Below are positions 13,589-21,052 of a stretch of 34,591 nucleotides of DNA, one piece after another. The stretch's first letter is position 1. The number at the start of each line of letters is the position of its first letter. Under the pieces are notes generated by a model. The model did no database searches. It saw only the letters and a program-made list of their open reading frames with translations, and was not told the origin of the DNA. The translations under genes were made by a program, and so were the position numbers. Source of the DNA: an uncultured Helicobacter sp. (GTDB lineage: Bacteria; Campylobacterota; Campylobacteria; Campylobacterales; Helicobacteraceae); the NCBI RefSeq assembly GCF_947367035.1, contig NZ_CANBCA010000016.1, forward strand, positions 1 to 34,591, read 5' to 3'.

Positions 13589-13652
13589 AGTCATCAAAAA
13601 GAATAATCCAGCTCCATAGGACAAAAACTCCCCATAACACAAACCACTCCAT
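13587..13652 (-). CDS. 21-residue hydrophobic Trp-rich peptide
   Basis: ATG 13652 preceded by AAGG seven bases away; first residues MEWFVLWGVFVLWSW, then IILF and two Asp at the end, so one membrane-spanning helix. It is the first frame after the early promoter, and its stop codon opens a strong stem-loop. Size, hydrophobicity and the trailing hairpin recall toxins of type I toxin-antitoxin modules, or small phage membrane peptides. No antisense RNA or homologue can be shown from the sequence alone. Confidence 0.4.
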   Translation of the reverse strand: MEWFVLWGVFVLWSWIILFDD

Positions 13653-13684
13653 TGTGATACCTTAATACAGATTGTTAAAGAACT

Positions 13685-13728
13685 TATTTGTTTTTTTATC
13701 TAAAAGCAAGTAAAATTATAAACAAATA
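13685..13728. promoter_or_regulatory. operator-like inverted repeat in early leader
   Basis: TATTTGTTT (13685-13693) and AAACAAATA (13720-13728) are perfect 9-bp arms separated by 26 bases, just downstream of the early transcription start. Could be a Ner or repressor site, or an mRNA hairpin. Confidence 0.35.
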
Positions 13729-13734
13729 TGTAGA

Positions 13735-13763
13735 ATTATAGTATAATTTTTAATACTTGTCAA
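13735..13763 (-). promoter_or_regulatory. early promoter, consensus sigma-70 type
   Basis: On the minus strand TTGACA (13763-13758), a 17-base spacer and TATAAT (13740-13735): a perfect consensus promoter, notable in a group where -35 boxes are usually weak. It must drive the early operon (peptide, Ner-like, transposase). Confidence 0.8.
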
Positions 13764-13798
13764 TATTTTTTGATACTAAAAGGATATATTTTGATACT
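13742..13798 (+). promoter_or_regulatory. repressor promoter and repeated ATACT operators
   Basis: A plus-strand TATAAT at 13742-13747 lies back to back with the early -10. Three ATACT motifs (13753, 13773, 13794), in contexts TTAATACTTG, TTGATACTAA and TTGATACTTT, are spaced 20-21 bases, so they face the same side of the helix. They cover the early -35 and the repressor start, as expected for repressor operators. Confidence 0.6.
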
Positions 13799-14501
13799 TT
13801 CTAGGGCTTTAAAAGAGTGCAGGGCTGAAAAAGGTTGGCGGCAAGAAGATTTAGCAAAATATTCTGGTGTTTCTTTACCAACAATCAAAAGATATGAAGC
13901 GGGAAGCGATAATGCAACTACTGCTAACTTAAAAAAAATTGCTGACGCTTTTGGAATAGACATATCTTTTTTTCTTGTCCCTCAAGTGTCCCCCAATGTT
14001 GTCCCTCAGTCTCAAAAAAGTGTCCCTCAAGTGTCCCCCAATCAAGAAAATTTGTCTCCCAAAGCCAAATTAGAATCCCAAACCTTAAACGATGATGATT
14101 TTGTTAATATCCCTTTTTATGAGGATATACGCGCAAGTGCAGGAAGTGGCGCATATAATGACATTGAAACAGCCGAGCAACTAAGCTTCCCTAAGTCCTT
14201 TTTACGCCAATATTTCGGCATTATTTCATTTGCAAACCTTTCTATCATTGTAGGTAGCGGAGATTCTATGTTTCCCACTTTGCCTGAAAACTGCTATCTT
14301 GTAATGCAACAAGGTGATGTCAGAGAGGGTGAAATTTGCGTAGCTAGAATTGATGATGAATTATATGTTAAACGCCTCCAAAAACGCCCAAAATTGAAGC
14401 TTTTAAGTGATAACAAGGCTTACGACAACATAGAGCTAGAGGGCGAAAACTTTGAAATACTAGGGCGCGTGGTAGGCTATTTTAAAAAAACCTCACTTTA
14501 A
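13791..14501 (+). CDS. CI/LexA-like phage repressor with S24 peptidase domain
   Basis: 236 residues from TTG 13791, which has AAAAGGA upstream; a TTG at 13770 lacks one. N-terminal helix-turn-helix: RQEDLAKYSGVSLPTIKRYEAG. The linker holds a repeated VPQVSPN, encoded by two 21-bp direct repeats (13977-13997 and 14022-14042). The C-terminal S24 domain has the catalytic Ser in GSGDSMFPT and Lys in ELYVKRLQ, and an AG-like cleavage region (IRASAGSGAY). Such repressors hold lysogeny and cut themselves after DNA damage. It stands divergent from the early operon. The TTG start probably keeps levels low. Confidence 0.93.
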   Translation: MILSRALKECRAEKGWRQEDLAKYSGVSLPTIKRYEAGSDNATTANLKKIADAFGIDISFFLVPQVSPNVVPQSQKSVPQVSPNQENLSPKAKLESQTLNDDDFVNIPFYEDIRASAGSGAYNDIETAEQLSFPKSFLRQYFGIISFANLSIIVGSGDSMFPTLPENCYLVMQQGDVREGEICVARIDDELYVKRLQKRPKLKLLSDNKAYDNIELEGENFEILGRVVGYFKKTSL

Positions 14502-14861
14502 GAATGTTTCCTAGTTTATCGCAAATTTTGTGATGATTTTTGTGATTGCTTTTAATGGCGTTTAATACGAGGTTTGCGCCACTTTTTTAAGGGCATTTTG
14601 TGATTGATTTTGTGATGTTTTGTGAAAAAATCGCCATTTTGTGAAAAAACTTTTCTTAATTTTCCATTTTAAATCAAAGTATTTTAAAGAGCAAACTGCC
14701 ATTTTAACGAAGCTCAAAGCCACTCACTCTATAAATTTTACACTTTGAAATAAAATACCCCCTTATAGATATTTTATACTTGTCGCCCTTGTGAGTATCG
14801 CCTTTGTAGGATTGCTGCTTTTAGAATCTTAAAAAGCGCAGAGGTGATGGAATTAGGTTGA
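14502..14861. other. prophage end region with transposase-site-like repeats
   Basis: No gene. Six copies of TTTTGTGA on the + strand start at 14526, 14538, 14596, 14608, 14618 and 14637; two pairs are 12 bases apart, and the last two lie in a repeated TTTTGTGAAAAAA. MuA sites at Mu ends carry similar TTTCA/GAAA elements, so this is probably the transposase-bound left end. The exact junction is not visible; it should lie between about 14645 and 14760. The rest, up to the hsdS stop, is AT-rich host DNA without a supported gene. Confidence 0.55.
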
Positions 14862-17138
14862 TTAAAGCAAGCTTATTTTTTCCTCCACCTTTGCTTTAGC
14901 TTTCTCTAATAACTCTTTGCTTTTTGTTCTTAAAGCTAGGCTTTGTGTGATTTTAGATTCTATTTTTTCTTGAATAGAAAGCTCTAGTAAGGGGATTAAG
15001 AGGTTTTCAATCTCACTTATTTTCCAATGTGCGATAATGGAGCCTCCGCTATCCCTTTGTGATTGAAGTTTGGTAGGCAGTGCATTTAAAACTAAGTTTA
15101 GATATTGAGGTAGAACAAGGGCTTGATTTTTAATTGTTAAATGCAAAATCGCCCCGCTTGTAACACATTCTAAATCTTTTTCTACATAATATGCAATACC
15201 AACGCTACCATCTTTGCTTAGTAAAATCATATCTTTTTTAGGATATAAAGATTCTAGTTCACCTTTTTTGAAATCCTTAGAATCTAAAAATACTTCAGTT
15301 TGGCTTATCCCAAAGGTGCCAAGATTGCTTACTCTTATAAAGGGGATTCCACTTTCTCTATACGCCTCGCTACCGGGCTCTATGGATTTTTTGATTGTTA
15401 CTATGTCTCCAAGTTTTATGTATGGTTTAGATTTTATCACTGCTTCATTTTTCTCATATTTGCTTTGATAGTATTCGCTATCTAGGCGTCCGCTTGTGCC
15501 TAAGCTCTGCTTTAATGTGGTGATAGTGTAGTTTATTGTTGCGCCTGTCGTTGTGGTTTGGCTAAATAAAAGTTCCTCTAAAAGCAACCATTCTGCTAAG
15601 CGATAATGTCTTTTTGCTTCTTTAAGTTTGGTTTTGATTTGCGGGAAATAGATTCTAAAGATTTGGATTCTAAAGGCTACAAAAGAGGCATTATTCCCCC
15701 CCCCCCCGATAATAGCGGATTCTACTTTTGCTTTAGCTTCGTTTAAAAGTGCTTTTGCTTCAGCCCTTAAAGTAAAACTTTGTTGAATATGAGAAGCAAT
15801 AGAATCTTGAGTGTTGGGATTAATTTTTGGGATAAGGATATTTAAAATATCAGAGGTAGCAAGATTTGTTTGAACTCCCCCTGTGCCAATTCTCTCAAAT
15901 TGTAATTTGCATAAAACAGAATTTAAAAGCAAAACCAACACATCGGCATTAAAATCATCAATACTAATTTTTAAAATGCGTTGATTCACCATAGCGTGTA
16001 AGTTTTCTCTCACCACACAAGATAAACCGATACTCCCAGACATTGAAATTAAAATATCTCCTTTTTTAACTTTATCTTTTGGACTTAAAGAGATTGCTTC
16101 ATCATTGAGATAAACAGCATTATTCATATCTAAGTTTGCATTTTTAATATTATTTATCCTAATAAGTGCCAAATCCCCATTTTCTAAATATTCATTGCTT
16201 GAAAATGCAAAGCCACCAGAAAAGCTAACCACAATATCCTTTAATTTGCAATATCCATTAGTATAGGTTTTAATTCTCTTTTCTATCTCCTCATACTTGA
16301 CTTGATAATATTCAGAATCTAACCTACCCGTTTTGAGGAAAGATTCTTTTAATGTAGCAATGCGAAAGTTTATGTCATTGCTATGAGATTGCAAAATACT
16401 TTGCATTGGATTTTGTGGGTTTAACCCTAATTCAGTATAGAGCAAATCCTCCGCTTCTTTATATAAGGCTTTACTTTGCTCTAGGGCAAGGTGAGAATCT
16501 TTTACAAGCTTTTCAATTTCTAGTTGAAAGTCCATAGGGAGTAGGGGGATTAGGAAATTGTTAATAGTTGGCAATGAATTATATTCTATACCATTATTAG
16601 CCACTTCTCGCAATTTTTGAAATGTAAAGTAGTTAGTCATCATAAATACATATAAATATGCAGAATTGATATTCTTAGCTTGCATCTTAAAAACAGAGCC
16701 ATTAAAAATCATTGGTTCTATTGGCTCCTCTAAAATAAGTAGAACACCATCAGAATACCCTATTGTTGCACCCTTTACTAAAAATAAAATATCGTTTTGA
16801 TGAATACAATAACGCTCTTGAAAATAGGCATAAGGAACTTTTACCAAATTTGATATTTCTAAACTAGAATCTCTTATATCTTTGCCACGAACTAAGCTCA
16901 AACCTTTATCTAAGTAATCGTCGCTTTTCGGCAAAATTCCATAGTATCCACTTACTATCAAATTCTGTAATTTTGTAGAAATCGGCAATAAGGTTTGAAT
17001 TTTCTCCAAATATTCCTTTTTGAAATATTCACTATCAATCCGCTTTGTTTCATTATCCTTTTGCGTTTCACTAAGCTTTAGGACACTCACTTCAAGATGA
17101 GGAAATTTTTCTTGCAGGGTTTGGTTTAGAGTATTCAT
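14862..17138 (-). CDS. hsdS: type I-like specificity subunit HsdS with three target-recognition domains
   Basis: 758 residues, against 400-480 normally. Three units each begin with a related sequence (RIDSEYFKKEY at 33, GRLDSEYYQVKYE at 271, GRLDSEYYQSKYE at 550), run through a target-recognition domain (YYG..SLVRGKDI; FSGGFAFSS..LIRINNI; IKKSIEPGS..FIRVSNL) with a GxVGxxxxV-type turn, and end in a helical spacer (SKALYKEAEDLL; AKALLNEAKAKVE; SKELLEKAKAKVE). Each domain binds half of a bipartite site. A run of 12 G encodes Gly478-481 just after the second unit: 11 or 13 G would end the protein at about 486 or 482 residues. ATG 17138 has AGGAAAG upstream. Confidence 0.92.
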   Translation of the reverse strand: MNTLNQTLQEKFPHLEVSVLKLSETQKDNETKRIDSEYFKKEYLEKIQTLLPISTKLQNLIVSGYYGILPKSDDYLDKGLSLVRGKDIRDSSLEISNLVKVPYAYFQERYCIHQNDILFLVKGATIGYSDGVLLILEEPIEPMIFNGSVFKMQAKNINSAYLYVFMMTNYFTFQKLREVANNGIEYNSLPTINNFLIPLLPMDFQLEIEKLVKDSHLALEQSKALYKEAEDLLYTELGLNPQNPMQSILQSHSNDINFRIATLKESFLKTGRLDSEYYQVKYEEIEKRIKTYTNGYCKLKDIVVSFSGGFAFSSNEYLENGDLALIRINNIKNANLDMNNAVYLNDEAISLSPKDKVKKGDILISMSGSIGLSCVVRENLHAMVNQRILKISIDDFNADVLVLLLNSVLCKLQFERIGTGGVQTNLATSDILNILIPKINPNTQDSIASHIQQSFTLRAEAKALLNEAKAKVESAIIGGGGNNASFVAFRIQIFRIYFPQIKTKLKEAKRHYRLAEWLLLEELLFSQTTTTGATINYTITTLKQSLGTSGRLDSEYYQSKYEKNEAVIKSKPYIKLGDIVTIKKSIEPGSEAYRESGIPFIRVSNLGTFGISQTEVFLDSKDFKKGELESLYPKKDMILLSKDGSVGIAYYVEKDLECVTSGAILHLTIKNQALVLPQYLNLVLNALPTKLQSQRDSGGSIIAHWKISEIENLLIPLLELSIQEKIESKITQSLALRTKSKELLEKAKAKVEEKISLL
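15696..15707 (-). repeat. phase-variation tract, 12 G on the coding strand
   Basis: Twelve C on the + strand inside hsdS. In the present length the frame is open. With 13 G the next codons are GAA TAA; with 11 G the frame ends after five further codons (ATA ATG CCT CTT TTG TAG). Poly-G tracts of this length are classical slippage switches in Helicobacter and Campylobacter. Confidence 0.9.
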
Positions 17139-17152
17139 TAAGCTTTCCTAAA

Positions 17153-17223
17153 TTTTCTACATATTGAAAAGATATGTAGAAAAAATGCAAAATTTTCTAC
17201 AAATTGAGAGGATATGTAGAAAA
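17153..17223. promoter_or_regulatory. tandem 40-bp repeats with inverted-repeat operators upstream of hsdS
   Basis: First palindrome: TTTTCTACATAT (17153-17164) and ATATGTAGAAAA (17172-17183), perfect 12-bp arms. Second, 40 bases on: TTTTCTAC (17193-17200) and ATATGTAGAAAA (17212-17223), with 10 of 12 arm bases kept. They fill the gap between fic and hsdS, a place for a dimeric regulator controlling hsdS separately, perhaps the HTH part of the Fic protein. Confidence 0.6.
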
Positions 17224-17235
17224 AAGATGATTTTT

Positions 17236-18306
17236 TTAACATATTAATTCCTTACTTAGAATTTTGAAAAGCTTAGTATTGATAAAGTATTTCTTTCTTC
17301 CTATTTTTATACTTTGCAATATGCCTAATTTTTCACAAGTTTTTAAATAATTTGAGGCTGTGTGTCTATGGACTTTTAAGCCTTTTTCTAAAGATTCTAT
17401 TTTGGTATAAGGGTAGGCAAAAAGAATCTCAATTAAATCTTTGCTATATATTTTGCTTGCTGTTTGCAAGATTTCAGCATTTGCTTTCATTGCTAAATCA
17501 ATTTCTTTTATTCTCTGAATCGTGGCGATTGAGGTTTGCTCTACACCCTTTAAGATATAGGCTATCCATTCATTCCAAGCTCTATTTTTGCTTACTTCAG
17601 CCAAAAGCCTATAATAATCCTCTTTGTATTTAATGATATAAGCACTCAAATATAAAATAGGTAGCTCCAAAAGACCCTTATATGCAAGATAGAGGATATT
17701 TAAAATCCTGCCACTTCTGCCATTACCATCATAAAAGGGGTGAATGGTTTCAAATTGATAATGAATAATAGCAAGTTTTATCAAAGGATTAAAATCGTCT
17801 AAATCTTCATTAATATAATTTTCCAAATTATCCATAAGCCTTAAAATCTCATCTTTATGTTGTGGTGGGATATGCTTAATCTCTCCTGTTTTTGGATTTT
17901 TCAGCATTGTGCCACTTTGTGTGCGAAAACCTGCATTGTTTGATTCTAAGACTTTTTGAATTTGCAAAATATGGCGATTAAGTAAAAGATTGTCTTTTTT
18001 AATCAATCTAAGACCTAATTTTAAGGCAATTTCATAATTTTGCACTTCTTTAGCATTTTTAGTAATCTTACTTTCGTCAATTTGTGCTAAAAATAGTTCA
18101 TCGTGTGTGGTGATGATGTTTTCAATTGCATTAGAATCCTTTGCTTCTTGCAAAACAAGGGAGTTAATCAGAATATCTTGATTGGGAATAATTTTTGCAA
18201 AACCCTTGAGTTCGCCTAGCCTGCTAGCGGCTTGTGCTAATAGGGTGTAATTTTGGGATTTCAACTTAAAATCAGGGGGTAAAAGTGTAGGGATAAATTC
18301 TTGCAT
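17236..18306 (-). CDS. Fic-family AMP-transferase with C-terminal winged HTH
   Basis: 356 residues from ATG 18306, coupled to hsdM by TAATG and with GGAGGG before it. The catalytic Fic motif HPFYDGNGRSGR lies at about 189-200. The inhibitory helix motif SNAIEN (S/T-x-x-x-E-N) near residues 58-63 precedes it, so this is a class II (N-terminally inhibited) Fic protein. The C-terminal ~90 residues (ILFAYPYTKIESLEKGLKVHRHTASNYLKTCEKLG) are a winged helix-turn-helix. Fic enzymes transfer AMP to a hydroxyl of a target protein. Fic genes are known as passengers within type I RM loci in Campylobacterota; the role there is unclear. The DNA-binding tail suggests control of the operon. Confidence 0.92.
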   Translation of the reverse strand: MQEFIPTLLPPDFKLKSQNYTLLAQAASRLGELKGFAKIIPNQDILINSLVLQEAKDSNAIENIITTHDELFLAQIDESKITKNAKEVQNYEIALKLGLRLIKKDNLLLNRHILQIQKVLESNNAGFRTQSGTMLKNPKTGEIKHIPPQHKDEILRLMDNLENYINEDLDDFNPLIKLAIIHYQFETIHPFYDGNGRSGRILNILYLAYKGLLELPILYLSAYIIKYKEDYYRLLAEVSKNRAWNEWIAYILKGVEQTSIATIQRIKEIDLAMKANAEILQTASKIYSKDLIEILFAYPYTKIESLEKGLKVHRHTASNYLKTCEKLGILQSIKIGRKKYFINTKLFKILSKELIC

Positions 18307-20777
18307 TATTCCCTCCAAAAACTCAAATTTTCGCTCTTTGCAAATTCTATGAAAGCTTCTGCGATTCCGTCTTGTGTCAATCCATCGTGATTGTAGAGGT
18401 CGTGATTTACAATTAAATGTCCGTGTGAATCTAAAAGCGGTTGTTCGGTGATAAAAGCCCTTTGTGCGATAACTTTTTGCTTATCTTCTTTATCAAGTTT
18501 TTCATATTGATTTTGAGTGATTTTTCCTCCATTAAGCTCCAAAAAATTTGCTTCTTCTATGTTTTGATATTGCATAAGAAAATCTTGCAAAGTTAATGTT
18601 TTAGAATATTCATTTTCTGCGTTGGGCACTTTTCTTGTGATATTAACTAGTTGCGTTTTTACATAAATTTTCTCACCTGAATTATCCTTACTAGGTAAGC
18701 TTTGGGTCGCGAAGAAAATATTATAATCCTCTTTCTTGGGGCAAAGCTCTTTGCCACTTTCATCAATCCCGCCCCATTTTTGCAAAAATAAAACGCTTGT
18801 TTTTGTGCCTGTATGAGGCTTAAAGACATTTTGATGCAGCCCTACAACGGCTAAGATTCTCGCCTTGTCCGCAATAAATTCTCTTATATGTTTATCGCTT
18901 GAATTATTGAATCTCCCTTGTGGAAGCACGATAGCCATTCTCCCACCGGGCTTTAGCATATTGAGGTTTCTTTCAATAAATAAAATATCTCTTGTAACTA
19001 CGGGTTGTTCTTTGATTTTTATCTTTTTATACCCTCCTCGTGTTTCTACAACAGCTGTTGGATATTTTAAAGCTTGTGGAAAATTAGGAATTTCTGAAAG
19101 ATGATCGTTATATTCTTGCGCTTTTTTCTCAGAGATTTTTTCTAAATTTAAACTATATCTTAAATCATATTCTTTTAAAATTGCGTATTCTTTGATATTT
19201 CCTGCAAAAGGCGGATTTGCCATTACTATATCAAAGTTAAAATTTGCGTAATTTTTTTCTTCTTTTTCTTGTTCATCTTTAGGCAAATTTTTCTCTAAGT
19301 TTTCAAAATTTTTATTAAAGGTTTTGGTGGCTTCATCGATATTTTTTTGCTCATTCCAATGCGTATAATCTAAGCTATTAAGCTTAAAAACATTCGTATG
19401 CCCATCTCCTGCGATTAAATTTAGCATTTTTGAGATTCTAACCGTGCGTGGGTCAAAGTCAATCGCAAAAACCTTTTTTCTTACATAATCTTGTGCTTCT
19501 GGTATTTTTTCCTCTGCGGTAAGCATTTCGCTTTCTTCTCGGTTTTGCTCTTTATAAATTTGCTTCCATACATAAAAGCAAGTATGAATAGGAAATCCAC
19601 AGCTTCCACTTGCCGGGTCTATCATTGATTCGGTTTTCTTGGGGTTTAGCATTTTTACACACATATCTATGACATAGCGAGGAGTAAAATACTGCCCCTT
19701 TTCTCCTTTAGAATTTTTATTCGCAAGATATTCAAAGGCTTCATCAATCACTTCTAAATTAGAATTAAAAAACTTACATTTCTCTAAATGGCTCACGCAA
19801 ACGCTCAAATGACTTGGCGTTAAAGAGATTTTACTATCGTTTGGAAAAATACCTTGCCATTCCTCTTTAGCTTTTTTAAAAAGCTCTTGAATGCGTTTTT
19901 CTAAAGTCTTATCATCTTCGTCATAACGCGCAAATTCTAAATTGCTCATTTGCTCATATAATGCTTGTAATTTACCATCAAATTGTCTATTTTCATTTTC
20001 TTCTAAAAGAATATGATATTTTTGGATTTTTTCTTTATCTTTTCGGTAGGTATGAAGCTCATCATAAAGCTTGATAAAAATCAGTTTAAATACTTCTTCA
20101 AAGGCATCTTCTCCAGAATTTGCTAACACATCATCTTCAATGAGTAAAATTTTATCTTTTAGGCTGATTTTATCTCGGACCAAAACATCATTTTTGACTA
20201 AATCAATATGCTTAAATCCCTGATTTAGCACATTTTTTAAACTCTCATTTGCCTTTGGTAAAGCACGGATTTCTTTAAAAGTATTGGGATTTTCTCTTTG
20301 ATAAATAATCTCCGCATTGCCATTGCACCAAGCCGCTATTTCTACTCCTAAAGCATTCGCATAGCTTTTAAGCTGCTCTATACCATCTTCTAATTTGGGT
20401 TTTTTGACTTCAATTACTATATATTCTTGCTTCGCTTTTGAATCTCGCTTTAACCGATCTTTTTGTGTATTTTCATCATATAAAATCACAATATCCGCTC
20501 TTTTGACTTCTCGCCCAAAATGCACAGCGTATTCCACTTGAATCCTGCTTTTTGGATATTGGTATTCATTGATAAGTTTATCAAGGTAGAGTTGGCGGAT
20601 TATTTCTTCGGGGGTAAGTTTGATTTCTTTATTGCGGATAAGGCAAGGGATATAATAGGCTAAAGCCCCTGTTTTTGTCTCTTTTGTAATAATCTTTGAT
20701 TCTAATCGTTCAATACAATCTTGACTAAAAATATCTAAAGCATAATTTGAATCTGACAAAATATTTTGAAGTTTCAT
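18306..20777 (-). CDS. hsdM: fused restriction nuclease / N6-adenine methylase (BcgI-like RM subunit)
   Basis: 823 residues from ATG 20777 (GAGGG upstream; a TTG at 20816 is unlikely). Residues about 20-160 form a type I restriction N-terminal nuclease domain (HSDR_N type): RADIVIL (Asp ~95) and YIVIEVKKP (Glu ~123, Lys ~125), a PD-(D/E)XK site. After a helical linker the methylase follows: GQYFTPRYV (~361), motif I DPASGSCGF (~387) and motif IV NPPF (~521). Nuclease and methylase in one chain with a separate specificity protein is the BcgI (type IIB) or IIG-like layout, which needs no HsdR. No HsdR gene lies nearby. First gene of the operon hsdM-fic-hsdS. Confidence 0.9.
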   Translation of the reverse strand: MKLQNILSDSNYALDIFSQDCIERLESKIITKETKTGALAYYIPCLIRNKEIKLTPEEIIRQLYLDKLINEYQYPKSRIQVEYAVHFGREVKRADIVILYDENTQKDRLKRDSKAKQEYIVIEVKKPKLEDGIEQLKSYANALGVEIAAWCNGNAEIIYQRENPNTFKEIRALPKANESLKNVLNQGFKHIDLVKNDVLVRDKISLKDKILLIEDDVLANSGEDAFEEVFKLIFIKLYDELHTYRKDKEKIQKYHILLEENENRQFDGKLQALYEQMSNLEFARYDEDDKTLEKRIQELFKKAKEEWQGIFPNDSKISLTPSHLSVCVSHLEKCKFFNSNLEVIDEAFEYLANKNSKGEKGQYFTPRYVIDMCVKMLNPKKTESMIDPASGSCGFPIHTCFYVWKQIYKEQNREESEMLTAEEKIPEAQDYVRKKVFAIDFDPRTVRISKMLNLIAGDGHTNVFKLNSLDYTHWNEQKNIDEATKTFNKNFENLEKNLPKDEQEKEEKNYANFNFDIVMANPPFAGNIKEYAILKEYDLRYSLNLEKISEKKAQEYNDHLSEIPNFPQALKYPTAVVETRGGYKKIKIKEQPVVTRDILFIERNLNMLKPGGRMAIVLPQGRFNNSSDKHIREFIADKARILAVVGLHQNVFKPHTGTKTSVLFLQKWGGIDESGKELCPKKEDYNIFFATQSLPSKDNSGEKIYVKTQLVNITRKVPNAENEYSKTLTLQDFLMQYQNIEEANFLELNGGKITQNQYEKLDKEDKQKVIAQRAFITEQPLLDSHGHLIVNHDLYNHDGLTQDGIAEAFIEFAKSENLSFWRE

Positions 20778-20825
20778 CACTATTTTTTCCCTCTTTAGGA
20801 TTGATTTTGGTTGCAAAATTTGGCT

Positions 20826-20834
20826 ATTTTATCA
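20826..20834 (-). promoter_or_regulatory. promoter of the RM operon
   Basis: On the minus strand TGATAAAAT, an extended -10 (TAAAAT at 20831-20826), about 45 bases before the hsdM start. No -35 visible. Confidence 0.5.
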
Positions 20835-20904
20835 AAGTATTACTTGGCTTTATTTAAATTTATAGGTTTTTGTAGGACTTAATGAGCTAATTACTTATCT
20901 CGCT

Positions 20905-20973
20905 AAGGCGGATTCTAAGCGAATCCAAAAGCAAGATTGCACTTTAGAATATTTGCATATTTTAAGGAAGTGA
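20905..20973 (+). pseudogene. C-terminal coding scar, copy 1
   Basis: A 23-codon stretch (with stop TGA) starting KADSKRIQ and ending EYLHILRK. It matches copy 2 at 22366-22434 in 62 of 69 bases, and all seven differences are silent (AAG/AAA twice, GCG/GCA, TTA/TTG twice, GAA/GAG, TGA/TAA). That pattern means both descend from the end of a real gene. Here the frame is open upstream to about 20866 (GLNELITYLAK) but has no start. Confidence 0.6.
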
Positions 20974-21018
20974 AAGTATCTGTCAAGTGCGCAAATAAAG
21001 AAAACAACCGAGATTTGC

Positions 21019-21024
21019 TATAAT
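21019..21024 (+). promoter_or_regulatory. extended -10 promoter of the Sel1-repeat gene
   Basis: TGCTATAAT with TATAAT at 21019-21024, then GGAGGG (21040-21045) and ATG 21053. A typical Helicobacter promoter without clear -35. Confidence 0.7.
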
Positions 21025-21052
21025 TATTATTTTATTTTTGGAGGGTGAAGAT

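Noticed and set aside
13460-13642. 60-residue minus-strand frame over the Ner-like start
   Set aside because: No ribosome site; it overlaps both the 21-residue peptide and the Ner-like gene in another frame, and the composition is not protein-like.
14760-14832. Short hydrophobic frame (ILVALVSIAFVGLLLLES) near the prophage end as an interrupted host gene
   Set aside because: Only about 22 codons, no start codon or ribosome site and an in-frame stop just before it. Too weak without the other prophage junction.
14862-20816. Complete type I RM system with HsdR
   Set aside because: No helicase-type HsdR is encoded in the window; the nuclease domain is fused to the methylase, so a BcgI-like reading fits better.
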